64,000 nt of DNA from Bacillus massiliigorillae (lineage in GTDB: Bacteria; Bacillota; Bacilli; Bacillales; DSM-1321). Numbering within the stretch: position 1 is the first letter of the stretch; each line of letters starts with the position of its first letter. A model generated the notes under the pieces. The model had not been told where the DNA came from. It saw nothing but the letters and a program-made list of their open reading frames with translations, and searched no databases. The DNA is taken from the NCBI RefSeq assembly GCF_000380245.2, contig NZ_HG428741.1:1-64000 (forward strand), read 5' to 3'. Shown in pieces: positions 7,609-15,726 of this stretch. Both the position numbers and the translations under genes were made by a program.

Positions 7609-9096
7609 ATGATGCAAAACACTGTGTTACCTAACTGGTTAAAGAAACGAGCGGAACTATCTCCTAATCGAATCGCACTCATTATGAATGATAAGCAAGT
7701 TACGTTTCAGGAGCTATATGAGTATTCAATTGAATATGCTTCTAAGCTCCACTCGACAGGTATCCAAAACGGAGATTCAGTCGGTATTCTAGTAGGAAAT
7801 CGCTTTGAACTGGTTGTAACCATACATGCGCTAATGCATATTGGTGCGGAAATTGTATTTCATAATATAAGGTTAACATCTGAGGAATTAGCTTGGCAGT
7901 TTCAAGATGCGAAGTTAAAGTGGCTGATTACGGAAGATAAGTACGCTACAAAAGTAGCGGGAACACATAGTCATCGCGCTACTATTATTATGATTGAGCA
8001 TATTTCTTCTATGATAGTTAGTGAAGAATTAGCCATTGTTAAAGAGTTTGCTTTAAATAAAACAGCTACTATTATGTATACATCAGGTACGACTGGAAAT
8101 CCAAAAGGAGTTATGCAAACCTACGGTAATCACTGGTGGAGTGCGGTTGGTTCAATGCTAAATCTAGGATTGCATGAAGAAGATATATGGCTTTGTGTAG
8201 TTCCTATGTTCCATATTAGTGGTTTATCAATCTTATACCGTAGTGTTATTTATGGAATGACAGTAGTTGTACATGAGCAATTCGATGAAGAAGTAGCTAA
8301 TTTAGCTATCAGAAAGCATAATGTTACGATTATGTCAGTTGTGACGGCTACATTAAATCGTATGATTGTTAACCTTGGTGAGGAAAAGTACCCTTCTACA
8401 TTGCGTTGTATGCTTCTTGGTGGAGGACCTGCACCATTAAGCTTGTTAGAAGCTTGTAGAGATAAAGAAATACCAGTATTTCAAACATACGGCATGACGG
8501 AAACGTCTTCGCAAATTGTTACACTTTCACCAGAGTATAGTATAGAAAAGCTAGGCTCAGCAGGTAAAGCATTATTTCCATCACAGCTTGAAATTCATGT
8601 AGATTCTCGTTTAGCAGAAGCTAATGAAGTAGGTGAAATTGTTGTGAAAGGACCTAACGTGACGAAGGGTTACGCAAATCGCCCAGATGCTACTAAGGCG
8701 GCATTTGAAAATGGATGGTTTAAAACAGGTGATATTGGTTATCTGGACAGTGATGGCTTTTTATTTGTTGTGGATCGACGTTCAGATTTAATTATTTCTG
8801 GTGGAGAAAATGTATATCCCGCTGAAATCGAAGCGGCATTAATGAAGCATGAAGCTGTATTTGAAGCGGGGGTTACTGGAATAGAGGATGACAAGTGGGG
8901 GCAAATTCCTGTTGGCTTTGTTGTTGTACATGAATCAGCACAAGTAAGTCTAGATGAGTTACAAGCACATTGCCAGAAATATTTAGCATCTTATAAAGTG
9001 CCTAAACGAATCTATATTGTTAAAGAACTACCAAGAAACTCAAGTAATAAATTAGTAAGAAGAAATTTGAAACAAATGATGGAGGCAAAGGAATAA
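7609..9096 (+). CDS. menE: o-succinylbenzoate-CoA ligase (MenE)
   Basis: Acyl-AMP-forming ligase that makes o-succinylbenzoyl-CoA. About 495 residues. Adenylate-forming motifs run in order: TIMYTSGTTGNPKGVM (A3), TYGMTETSS (A5), KTGDIGYLDSDGF (A7), RRSDLIISGGENVYPAEIE (A8) and the catalytic-Lys motif PRNSSNKLVRR (A10). The ATG at 7609 is chosen because GAGGAG ends 9 nt before it; a TTG at 7600 would touch that site. Followed by menC after 3 nt, so menE and menC form a second men transcription unit. Confidence 0.94.
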   Translation: MMQNTVLPNWLKKRAELSPNRIALIMNDKQVTFQELYEYSIEYASKLHSTGIQNGDSVGILVGNRFELVVTIHALMHIGAEIVFHNIRLTSEELAWQFQDAKLKWLITEDKYATKVAGTHSHRATIIMIEHISSMIVSEELAIVKEFALNKTATIMYTSGTTGNPKGVMQTYGNHWWSAVGSMLNLGLHEEDIWLCVVPMFHISGLSILYRSVIYGMTVVVHEQFDEEVANLAIRKHNVTIMSVVTATLNRMIVNLGEEKYPSTLRCMLLGGGPAPLSLLEACRDKEIPVFQTYGMTETSSQIVTLSPEYSIEKLGSAGKALFPSQLEIHVDSRLAEANEVGEIVVKGPNVTKGYANRPDATKAAFENGWFKTGDIGYLDSDGFLFVVDRRSDLIISGGENVYPAEIEAALMKHEAVFEAGVTGIEDDKWGQIPVGFVVVHESAQVSLDELQAHCQKYLASYKVPKRIYIVKELPRNSSNKLVRRNLKQMMEAKE

Positions 9097-9099
9097 AGT

Positions 9100-10203
9100 A
9101 TGCTTAAATCTATCACGTTACGTATGATTTCGGCTCCATTAAAACAGCCATTTTATAATGCCTTGGGTACATTGACAGAAAGAGAAGCTATTATTATTGA
9201 AGTGAAAGATCAAAATGGTATAAGTGGATGGGGAGAAGTCGTTGCCTTCTCAAGTCCTTGGTACACGGAAGAGACCATAAAAACTTGTTACTATGTATTA
9301 AAAGAGTATTTGATTCCAGCTCTTCATCAAGAATTAAAGCATCCACATAATTTACAAAAGATTTTCGCAACGGTAAGAGGGCATTATATGGCCAAATCAG
9401 GGCTTGAATGTGCTTTTTGGGATTTATATAGTAAGCAACAAAAACAGCCGTTATATAAGCTATTTGGAGGAAGCAGAGAGGAAGTAGAAGCAGGTGTAGT
9501 TATTGCTTCTAACGATGTGAAGAAAGCGTTGCAGCAAATCGAAGTTTATCAAGCTGAAGGTTATAAGCGTTATAAAGTGAAAGTAAGCCCTCATAATGCG
9601 ATAGAGTATATTTCAGCCATTCGTAAGGAGTATGAAGATTTACCGTTAATGGTAGATGCGAATTCATCATTTGCATTAGATAATCAAGAGTTGTTTCGTA
9701 GGTTAGACGATTTTCATTTAATGATGATTGAACAACCATTAGAGCATGATGATCTTCTGCTTCATAGTGAACTTCAAAAGCAACTGAAGACACCAATTTG
9801 TTTAGATGAAAGCATTACGTCTTTTAATATGGCTAAAAATGCTATTGCCCTGCAAAGCGCAAAGATACTATGTGTGAAGATGGGGCGTGTTGGTGGATGG
9901 TCTCAAGCGTTGGCTATACATAATTACAGTATGCAGCATGATATTCCTCTTTGGTGTGGTGGTATGATTGAATTCGGTATTTCGAGAGCGCATAATCTAG
10001 CATTAGCTACTTTAGATGGCTTTACCATACCTGGTGATATTTCTTCGTCTTCACGATTTTGGGAAGAAGATATTGTTGAGCCAGAATTAACTGTAGTAAA
10101 TGGTAAGGTTAAGGTTTCAGCAGAAATAGGTATAGGGTGTCAAATCAACTGGACTGTACTAAATAAACTAACAAATTATATAGAAACTTTTCCATTAAAA
10201 TAA
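9100..10203 (+). CDS. menC: o-succinylbenzoate synthase (MenC)
   Basis: Enolase-superfamily dehydratase (MLE/MenC group) converting SHCHC to o-succinylbenzoate. 367 residues. The catalytic Lys pair is in YKRYKVKVS (about residue 160), metal ligands are in LMVDANSS, MIEQPLEHDD and CLDESIT, and the second catalytic Lys is in ILCVKMGRVGGW. A GGAGG site lies inside the menE 3' end. It completes the chorismate-to-naphthoate set encoded in this window except the thioesterase and the MenG methyltransferase. Confidence 0.94.
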   Translation: MLKSITLRMISAPLKQPFYNALGTLTEREAIIIEVKDQNGISGWGEVVAFSSPWYTEETIKTCYYVLKEYLIPALHQELKHPHNLQKIFATVRGHYMAKSGLECAFWDLYSKQQKQPLYKLFGGSREEVEAGVVIASNDVKKALQQIEVYQAEGYKRYKVKVSPHNAIEYISAIRKEYEDLPLMVDANSSFALDNQELFRRLDDFHLMMIEQPLEHDDLLLHSELQKQLKTPICLDESITSFNMAKNAIALQSAKILCVKMGRVGGWSQALAIHNYSMQHDIPLWCGGMIEFGISRAHNLALATLDGFTIPGDISSSSRFWEEDIVEPELTVVNGKVKVSAEIGIGCQINWTVLNKLTNYIETFPLK

Positions 10204-10318
10204 AAAATATCAAAAAATAGGTATTTTATAATTTTTTACTTGCTATCTAATCCTGTATAATAGTAGTATAGAGTTTGAATAATCTGAAAACTATATATTA
10301 TACAGGTAGGTAGAGCAT

Positions 10319-10462
10319 ATGAAGAGAGAGAAGAAACCATATTTAATAGCAGAAGTCTTGCTAAACCGTCAATTACCTTTACACGTAATAATGGAGATTA
10401 CTGACCTATTGGAAGAAGAATTATTAATGTTGAAGTGCAAATTTCAGTGTAACAGAAAATGA
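10319..10462 (+). CDS. Small hypothetical protein, 47 residues
   Basis: ATG-initiated small gene encoding a basic peptide that starts MKREKKPYLIAEVLLNRQ and continues with an acidic amphipathic stretch (TDLLEEELLML) and two Cys near the end. A -10-like TATAAT lies at 10256-10261 and a weak GGTAGAG site precedes the ATG. No family is recognised. It lies alone between menC and a converging DUF1540 gene; the sequence around it (10204-10560) is otherwise AT-rich and featureless. Confidence 0.45.
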   Translation: MKREKKPYLIAEVLLNRQLPLHVIMEITDLLEEELLMLKCKFQCNRK

Positions 10463-10552
10463 AAGCGTTTTATTTAAAGGCTGTTCTTTATATAATCCTC
10501 CAGTAATTCGTTATCCTTTAAGTATTCCCCACTTTATTTTCGTAAAAATTAA

Positions 10553-10599
10553 ATGAAAAAAAAGAGGATTAAGAGGGAAGTCCCGTCTTAATCCTCTAA
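10553..10599 (-). terminator. Terminator of the DUF1540 gene
   Basis: AGAGGATTAAGA / TCTTAATCCTCT stem with an inner GGGA/TCCC pairing, followed on the minus strand by eight T. May also end transcription of the small plus-strand gene. Confidence 0.85.
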
Positions 10600-10605
10600 A
10601 GATTG

Positions 10606-10767
10606 CTAAAGCAAATCTTTTGGTCGAAATGTTTGGCAGCCTGTTTGCCCACTCGTTTTTGCTTTTCCTTCAGAGTACATTTCAACTACGATATTTTTTG
10701 CCCCACATTTATTTCCACTTTTCCAAAAAGCACAGCTGTGTACACCGCATTTTACATCTTTTGCCAT
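10606..10767 (-). CDS. DUF1540 domain small Cys-rich protein
   Basis: A 53-residue protein. Cys/His pattern: C7, H10, C12, C21 and C44 in KCGVHSCAFWKSGNKCGA and TGCQTF, matching the short DUF1540 family widespread in Firmicutes and likely a small metal-binding fold. The function is unknown. Start ATG preceded by AAGGAGGATGATTAC (strong site). Monocistronic, ending in a strong terminator. Confidence 0.82.
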   Translation of the reverse strand: MAKDVKCGVHSCAFWKSGNKCGAKNIVVEMYSEGKAKTSGQTGCQTFRPKDLL

Positions 10768-10846
10768 CTGTAATCATCCTCCTTACAAGGATAGTTTGAA
10801 CGAAAAAGTAGAAGTCATGAATGGTAAATAACGTATTGATGCTATA

Positions 10847-11827
10847 CTAGTTTAAAGCTTTCTTTAAAGTAGTGATATTAGCTTCCATTAAGCTAAAATA
10901 ATCTTCTTTGTCTTTTATATTTTGATCTGTTAGTACAGATAGATTGTTAAGAGTTAATGATTTAGCTCCGATTTCCTTTTGGATGATTTTAGTTAATTTA
11001 GAATCAACATTTTGTTCGAAAAGGACGTATTTAATATCGTGTTCTTTTGCTAATTTCATCATTTTTTGTAATTCTTTTTGTGATGGTTCACTTGAGTTCG
11101 CCATTCCAGTTACAGCAATTTGTTCAATTCCATATCGTTTTTCCCAATAGCCATACGCAGAATGAGAAACAATGATTGGCTTTTTCTTGCTGTTATCAAC
11201 AGTGTCTTTAAATTGCTTATCTAGTTCTTCTAATTTAGAAGTAACTGTTTCTAAATTCTTCTCAAAGTATTCCTCTTGTTGTGGATTTAATGAAACGAGT
11301 TCTTTTTTCACTTCTTGAGCCATATGAATCATCATTTCAGGATTTAACCAAATATGAGGATCAATGTCACCATGATTATGTCCATCGTCATCACTATGTT
11401 CTTCTTGATTATTGCTTTCATGGATGGCTTCATCTTTATGTTCTTTTTCATGATCAGCTAAGCTATTTTCTCCAACTGGTATTACTTTTACGTCTTCTTT
11501 TTCAAAGATTGATTTTGATTTGTTTATAAAGCCTTCTAAATTAAATCCAATGTATAAAAGCATATCAGCATCTGACATATCAATCATATCTTTTTGAGAT
11601 GGCTCATACGTATGTTCGTTTGAACCTGGTGGATATACAGATTGAACATTTACATATTTTCCACCAATTTGTTCTGTAAGGAACTGGATAGGATAAACAG
11701 TTGTATAAATTGTACTCACGCCATCTTTATTGGCTTCTTTTTTTTCACCTGTCTTCTCCGAGTTACCACAAGCTGATAAAAACACTGAGAAGAGAAGAAT
11801 TAGCGATAAGATTATACTTTTTTTCAT
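10847..11827 (-). CDS. znuA: Zinc ABC transporter substrate-binding lipoprotein (ZnuA/AdcA type)
   Basis: Captures Zn2+ at the cell surface for an ABC importer. 326 residues: lipoprotein signal with lipobox LSAC (Cys20), cluster A-I metal-binding fold with conserved His in NEHTYEPSQ, DPHIWL and SHSAYGY, and the characteristic His/Asp/Glu-rich loop (about residues 125-158, DHEKEHKDE ... HSDDDGHNHGD) that marks zinc rather than manganese binders. No permease or ATPase gene is adjacent, so it must work with components encoded elsewhere. Two Zur boxes lie directly upstream, so expression should rise in zinc starvation. Confidence 0.9.
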   Translation of the reverse strand: MKKSIILSLILLFSVFLSACGNSEKTGEKKEANKDGVSTIYTTVYPIQFLTEQIGGKYVNVQSVYPPGSNEHTYEPSQKDMIDMSDADMLLYIGFNLEGFINKSKSIFEKEDVKVIPVGENSLADHEKEHKDEAIHESNNQEEHSDDDGHNHGDIDPHIWLNPEMMIHMAQEVKKELVSLNPQQEEYFEKNLETVTSKLEELDKQFKDTVDNSKKKPIIVSHSAYGYWEKRYGIEQIAVTGMANSSEPSQKELQKMMKLAKEHDIKYVLFEQNVDSKLTKIIQKEIGAKSLTLNNLSVLTDQNIKDKEDYFSLMEANITTLKKALN

Positions 11828-11845
11828 TATTTTCTTCCCCCTAAT

Positions 11846-11866
11846 AAATCGTAGTAATTACGATTT
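11846..11866 (-). promoter_or_regulatory. Zur box 1
   Basis: AAATCGTAGT-A-ATTACGATTT, one mismatch to the B. subtilis Zur consensus (AAATCGTAAT-N-ATTACGATTT), 18 bp upstream of the znuA start. Confidence 0.88.
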
Positions 11867-11875
11867 AAATTTTAA

Positions 11876-11896
11876 AAAACGAAATCATTACGATTT
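11876..11896 (-). promoter_or_regulatory. Zur box 2
   Basis: AAAACGAAAT-C-ATTACGATTT, one perfect half-site and one half-site with two mismatches. Centre is 30 bp from that of box 1, close to three helical turns. Confidence 0.72.
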
Positions 11897-11916
11897 ACAT
11901 ATTGTATATTAACGCA

Positions 11917-11950
11917 AAGAAAACACGAAAGCAAGCGTTTCGTGTTTAAT
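11917..11950 (-). terminator. Terminator of yidD
   Basis: AAACACGAAA / TTTCGTGTTT stem with a 7-nt loop, T-rich on the minus-strand 3' side. It isolates yidD from the Zur-controlled znuA promoter. Confidence 0.8.
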
Positions 11951-11975
11951 TTTTTTCGTCATTTATCGATAAATA

Positions 11976-12206
11976 TTATTTATTTTTAGGCTCTTTTTCA
12001 GGTACATAATCAAATCCACCTGGATGAAAAGGGTGGCATTTGAGGATTCGCTTTAATGTTAGCCAGCCGCCTTTCCAGGCTCCAAAGCGTTGGATGGCTT
12101 CAAGACCATATGCAGAACAAGTAGGATAGAAACGACATGTAGGAGGTTTTAAAGGTGAAATAACTGTACGATAAAAGTGAATTATGGATAAAAAAAGTTT
12201 CTTCAT
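11976..12206 (-). CDS. yidD: Membrane protein insertion efficiency factor YidD
   Basis: 76-residue member of the YidD family (B. subtilis YtjA), which helps YidC/Sec insert inner-membrane proteins. It has the family signature CRFYPTCSAYGLEAI followed by GAWKGGWLTLKRILKCHPFHPGGFDYVP, covering nearly the whole protein, after a short N-terminal amphipathic helix. Normal length. Neighbour to luxS as in other Bacillus genomes. Confidence 0.94.
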   Translation of the reverse strand: MKKLFLSIIHFYRTVISPLKPPTCRFYPTCSAYGLEAIQRFGAWKGGWLTLKRILKCHPFHPGGFDYVPEKEPKNK

Positions 12207-12406
12207 AAGTAGCTCATCCTTTATATGTTAAAAAATACTTTTATGTTTGTATTCGATTATTATTATACACCTTTCACTCCCATACATATAATGTGAGACG
12301 TTGTGAATAAAAATTATTTCTAGAAAAGAAGGTAATATGCTGAAAATATATCGTATTAGTTATATTATGAAGAGTGAGAATATTTATAAAAATAGGAGTG
12401 AAACAT

Positions 12407-12880
12407 ATGCCATCAGTTGAAAGTTTTGAATTAGATCATAATGCGGTGAAAGCACCTTATGTTAGACATTGTGGTGTTCATAAAGTAGGTAGTGACGGAG
12501 TCGTAAATAAATTCGATATTCGTTTTTGTCAGCCAAATAAACAAGCAATGAAGCCAGATGCTATTCATACTTTAGAGCATTTATTAGCTTATAATATTCG
12601 TAAGCATTCTGAGAAGTATCCTAATTGGGATGTTATTGATATTTCTCCTATGGGATGTCAAACGGGTTTTTATTTAGTTGTTAGTGGAGAGCCTACAGTA
12701 GCGGAAATTATTGATGTTTTAGAGGATACGATGAAGGACGGTATTGAAGTAGTTGAGGTACCAGCGGCTAATGAAAAGCAATGTGGTCAAGCAAAATTGC
12801 ATGATTTAGAAGGTGCTAAGAAACTAATGAAATTCTGGTTAACTCATTCAAGAGAAGAGCTAGAGCAAGTATTTGCGTAA
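12407..12880 (+). CDS. luxS: S-ribosylhomocysteine lyase (LuxS)
   Basis: Cleaves S-ribosylhomocysteine to homocysteine and DPD, the AI-2 precursor, in the activated methyl cycle. 157 residues, exactly the family length. The metal-binding HTLEHLLA motif (His, Glu-His) and the Cys ligand region NEKQCGQAKLHD are present. The ATG at 12407 follows TAGGAGTG at normal spacing; an earlier in-frame start would add 11 unlikely residues. Monocistronic; functionally linked to metK in this window (SAM in, homocysteine out). Confidence 0.97.
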   Translation: MPSVESFELDHNAVKAPYVRHCGVHKVGSDGVVNKFDIRFCQPNKQAMKPDAIHTLEHLLAYNIRKHSEKYPNWDVIDISPMGCQTGFYLVVSGEPTVAEIIDVLEDTMKDGIEVVEVPAANEKQCGQAKLHDLEGAKKLMKFWLTHSREELEQVFA

Positions 12881-12884
12881 TAAG

Positions 12885-12925
12885 AAAGGAAGCTGGCTAT
12901 ATTTTAGCCAGCTTCCTTTTTTTAT
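12885..12925 (+). terminator. Terminator of luxS
   Basis: Perfect 15-bp stem AAAGGAAGCTGGCTA / TAGCCAGCTTCCTTT with a 5-nt loop and a T run. The last Ts overlap the stop codon of the converging small membrane protein gene. Confidence 0.92.
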
Positions 12926-13077
12926 TGCTCTTTTCTATCGGTTTCTTCTTCTGGAGGAAGTGAATCAATTGTATGCTTGAATTGATAGGCCTTTGTAATC
13001 GTTATAACGCTTAAAATAATGACAATAAATATAATCATTAAACAGATAATTAGTACGGTAGTCAAAAACTTTTCCAC
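12922..13077 (-). CDS. Small single-pass membrane protein, 51 residues
   Basis: Translation gives one long hydrophobic helix (about residues 7-29, TVLIICLMIIFIVIILSVIT) followed by a soluble charged tail ending in PPEEETDRKEQ. The start is uncertain: GTG at 13077 sits on the AGGAG site, while the TTG four codons later is 11 nt from it. No family recognised. It converges on luxS and shares its terminator region. The flanking stretch 13078-13210 is AT-rich with nothing else seen. Confidence 0.5.
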   Translation of the reverse strand: MEKFLTTVLIICLMIIFIVIILSVITITKAYQFKHTIDSLPPEEETDRKEQ

Positions 13078-13211
13078 TCCTGCCTGTTGTAAAATTGTAT
13101 ATGTATTATATTACCATGGCATTTATTGTTTTTTAGAACTGAAACAGCACGAAAATGTTAATTAATGTATTCTTAGATTGGTGGGAAGCGATATTGCCAT
13201 TAAGGTGTAAC

Positions 13212-13257
13212 AAAAAAACAGTCCCAAATACGTTATGTATAATGGGACTGTTTTTGC
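13212..13257 (-). terminator. Terminator of the DUF6154-like gene (bidirectional)
   Basis: AAAAACAGTCCCA / TGGGACTGTTTTT arms around a 16-nt loop; T runs on both strands. Confidence 0.85.
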
Positions 13258-13277
13258 GAAATTTGCGTCTATAATTA

Positions 13278-13544
13278 TTAATGAAGGTTACCATATTGAG
13301 ATGGGTAGCCTTCTTTTGATCGTGTTGGATTGTTAGCATCTGCGAACTTTCCTTTTAATGTTTCGATTATGTAAAGTCCAAAAAAGCTTCGTAATTCAAC
13401 ATCATCCATTTCAAGAATATGTTCAATAATATCTTTTTGATCTAATTGTTCCAGTACAGCTAAAGCAAGTATATCGATATCTTCGTCATCACCTGTTAAT
13501 TTAGTGCGGTAGTGTTCAAATAAATCATCAATGAGTTTCAACAT
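13278..13544 (-). CDS. DUF6154-like small acidic protein
   Basis: About 88 residues, acidic and helical (MLKLIDDLFEHYRTKLTG ... DIDILALAVLEQLDQKDI), with C-terminal GLYIIETLKGKFA. The pattern resembles a small family of uncharacterised Bacillus proteins (DUF6154). No catalytic motif, signal or membrane segment is visible. The ATG at 13544 lies 3 nt from GAGGTG and a TTG follows it directly, so the exact start is uncertain by one codon. Monocistronic. Confidence 0.6.
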   Translation of the reverse strand: MLKLIDDLFEHYRTKLTGDDEDIDILALAVLEQLDQKDIIEHILEMDDVELRSFFGLYIIETLKGKFADANNPTRSKEGYPSQYGNLH

Positions 13545-13786
13545 AAACACCTCAGTTCATAAAAGATAGTTGAAAGTAACTAATTAAAAATTCCTACTAT
13601 TTATAGTATATTGTATCATATTAATTCTATTTTTCCTCTTATACTTTTTTACCCTTATTAGATCCTTTTTAATCTTTCTTTCAAATGAATTGTAAAAATA
13701 ATGAAGAAAATGGAATAACGGAAAAGCCATTTGAATTTCTTTCATTAGTATTATATTTACTGTAAAGTAATAGTATACATCTCGTA

Positions 13787-14278
13787 ATGAAAGTGAGAAT
13801 ACAAGTGGTTAATAATTTTATAGATGCAAATGGAAATAAAGTGTGTTTCTCAACGAAGCCGCATCCTTTTTCTTCTTCGCCTAATCATGTTCTCGTTATT
13901 GTACACAGCCCACTTGGGTGGGTAATGACGGAACATAAAGTGAGAGGCTTAGAATTTCCAGGTGGAAAAAGAGAAAAGGGTGAAACCATTGAACAAGCTG
14001 CCATCAGAGAAGTTTGGGAAGAAACAGGTGCTCATATTGATGAGCTAATTTATATAGGTCAATACAAGGTACAAGATAAATGTAGTCATTTTGTTAAAAA
14101 CGTCTATTTTGCTAAGGTAGTATCGCTGGAAACAAAAGCGGATTATATGGAAACAAAAGGTGCAGTTATTGTAGAGCAACTACCAGAAACTTTTTCAAAA
14201 GAAAAATATAGTTTTATTATGCGTGATCAAGTCATAATATTAAGTTTGGAACAAGTGAAGAAATTACAACTTGTATAA
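13787..14278 (+). CDS. ytkD: Nudix nucleoside triphosphate pyrophosphohydrolase (YtkD)
   Basis: 163 residues with a complete Nudix box, GGKREKGETIEQAAIREV followed by WEETGA (about residues 63-86), and conserved flanks TEHKVRGLEFPGG and YIGQYKV as in B. subtilis YtkD, an 8-oxo-dGTP/NTP hydrolase also active in RNA 5'-end deprotection. The initiation region lacks a clear strong ribosome binding site, so the start may be a GTG a few codons downstream. Monocistronic with its own terminator. Confidence 0.88.
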   Translation: MKVRIQVVNNFIDANGNKVCFSTKPHPFSSSPNHVLVIVHSPLGWVMTEHKVRGLEFPGGKREKGETIEQAAIREVWEETGAHIDELIYIGQYKVQDKCSHFVKNVYFAKVVSLETKADYMETKGAVIVEQLPETFSKEKYSFIMRDQVIILSLEQVKKLQLV

Positions 14279-14282
14279 GTAA

Positions 14283-14312
14283 GTCCGTCATTTATATGGT
14301 GGACTTTTTTTA
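14283..14312 (+). terminator. Terminator of ytkD
   Basis: AGTCC / GGACT short stem extended by weak pairs, then seven T. Confidence 0.6.
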
Positions 14313-14404
14313 TAATACGAAAAAGGTTATTTTTGAATGATACTGCTAATAAACTGAAATGCTAGTAAGAGTTCCAGATTGATGGATAAGGGGATCGTAT
14401 ATTT

Positions 14405-15655
14405 ATGGTCGTAAAAAAAGGATGTCTAATAATAGTAGCTACATTGTTAATGCTTTCAGGCTGTAATGATGTAAGAACGAGTACAAGTTCATCAGTTGAA
14501 CAGCAACGAAGTAATCAGGAAATGAAGAAAAAAGAAAAGCCACCTATAGATATTATTCAGCAAAAAGTGAATGCAATGAGTATTGATGAGAAAATTGGCC
14601 AATTAATTATAGCCGGCGTTGAAGGAACAGGATTAACTTCAAATAATCGTAACTTACTTACTAAAGATAAAGTGGGTGGCATTATTATCATGGGAGGTAA
14701 TGTACAGAATGCAAATCAATTAAAAAACCTTATTAATACTATTAAAACTCAACATCAAGCAAGTGAAATACCTTTGTTTATTAGTACAGATGAAGAAGGC
14801 GGTCGTGTATCGAGAATGCCTCCAGAAATAAATGGGTTACCGACGAATGAGGCAATAGGAAAAATAAATAATGCGGCATATAGTTATGGTGTAGGTAGTA
14901 TTCTTGCTAAAGAATTAAAAAGCTTCGGATTTAATATGGATTTCGCTCCTGTATTAGATATTAACAGTAATCCGAATAATCCAGTCATTGGTGACCGATC
15001 ATTTAGTAATCGTCCAGATATTGTGACCAAACTCGGCATACAGACAATGAAAGGTTTACAAGATAACAAAGTCATTTCAGTAGTGAAGCATTTTCCAGGG
15101 CATGGTGATACAAAAACAGATTCTCATTTAGACTTACCAATTGTAGATGCACCACTTCAAAAATTACGCTCATTTGAATTGCAACCATTTCGAGCAGCCA
15201 TTGAAGAAGGAGCGGATGGAGTAATGGTTGCACATATACTTTTGAGAAGTTTGGACAATAAAAACCCTGCTAGTTTATCACAAACAGTCATTACGAAGTT
15301 GCTTCGTGAAGAGTTAGACTTTAACGGTGTAGTGTTTACTGATGATTTAACGATGAAGGCTATAACAAGATATCACAAAATTGGAGAGGCAGCTGTTCTC
15401 TCTATTCAAGCAGGTGCTGATGTTGTGCTTGTTTGTCACGACTATAGAAATGTAACAGCGGTGTTAAATGCCTTGAAAGTAGCAGTTAACACGAATAAAA
15501 TTACAAAAGCAAGACTAGATGAAAGTGTGTATAGAATTCTTACGTTAAAACAAAAATATCAATTGTCTGACCAAGTAACGGGTCCTGTAAATATTAAAGA
15601 TATTAATCAACAAATTTCAGAATTGTTGGTTACCAAAGGAGCTAACGCTAGGTGA
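14405..15655 (+). CDS. nagZ: Beta-N-acetylglucosaminidase, glycoside hydrolase family 3 (NagZ-like lipoprotein)
   Basis: Predicted exo-hydrolase removing N-acetylglucosamine from muropeptides during cell-wall turnover. 416 residues: lipoprotein signal ending in lipobox LSGC (Cys20), a low-complexity charged linker (25-50), then a TIM barrel. GH3 NagZ motifs are clear: KHFPGHGDTKTDSHLDLP (about residues 221-238) with the His/Asp general-acid pair, and the nucleophile region GVVFTDDLTMKAI. B. subtilis NagZ carries an extra C-terminal domain of over 200 residues; this protein stops after the barrel. Its position between ytkD and ytlD is not the B. subtilis one. Confidence 0.87.
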   Translation: MVVKKGCLIIVATLLMLSGCNDVRTSTSSSVEQQRSNQEMKKKEKPPIDIIQQKVNAMSIDEKIGQLIIAGVEGTGLTSNNRNLLTKDKVGGIIIMGGNVQNANQLKNLINTIKTQHQASEIPLFISTDEEGGRVSRMPPEINGLPTNEAIGKINNAAYSYGVGSILAKELKSFGFNMDFAPVLDINSNPNNPVIGDRSFSNRPDIVTKLGIQTMKGLQDNKVISVVKHFPGHGDTKTDSHLDLPIVDAPLQKLRSFELQPFRAAIEEGADGVMVAHILLRSLDNKNPASLSQTVITKLLREELDFNGVVFTDDLTMKAITRYHKIGEAAVLSIQAGADVVLVCHDYRNVTAVLNALKVAVNTNKITKARLDESVYRILTLKQKYQLSDQVTGPVNIKDINQQISELLVTKGANAR

Positions 15656-15669
15656 TATAGAGAAATAAG

Positions 15670-15726
15670 TGAAGAGATTGACTGTATGTTTTATTACGCC
15701 ATACTACAGCCAATCTCCTTTTTTTT
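15670..15726 (+). terminator. Terminator between nagZ and ytlD (converging)
   Basis: GAGATTG / CAATCTC outer stem with an inner CTGTATG / CATACTACAG pairing, then T7. The Ts run up to the ytlD stop codon. Confidence 0.8.

Noticed and set aside
9509..9796. 95-codon open frame antisense to menC
   Set aside because: Shadow of a confidently identified gene, no initiation signal.
10459..10472. cre-like sequence TGAAAGCGTTTTAT after the small 47-residue gene
   Set aside because: One mismatch in the conserved CA end and no downstream gene in a sensible position for regulation.
13133..13339. 68-codon open frame on the minus strand
   Set aside because: It runs through a strong terminator hairpin and overlaps the DUF6154-like gene in another frame.
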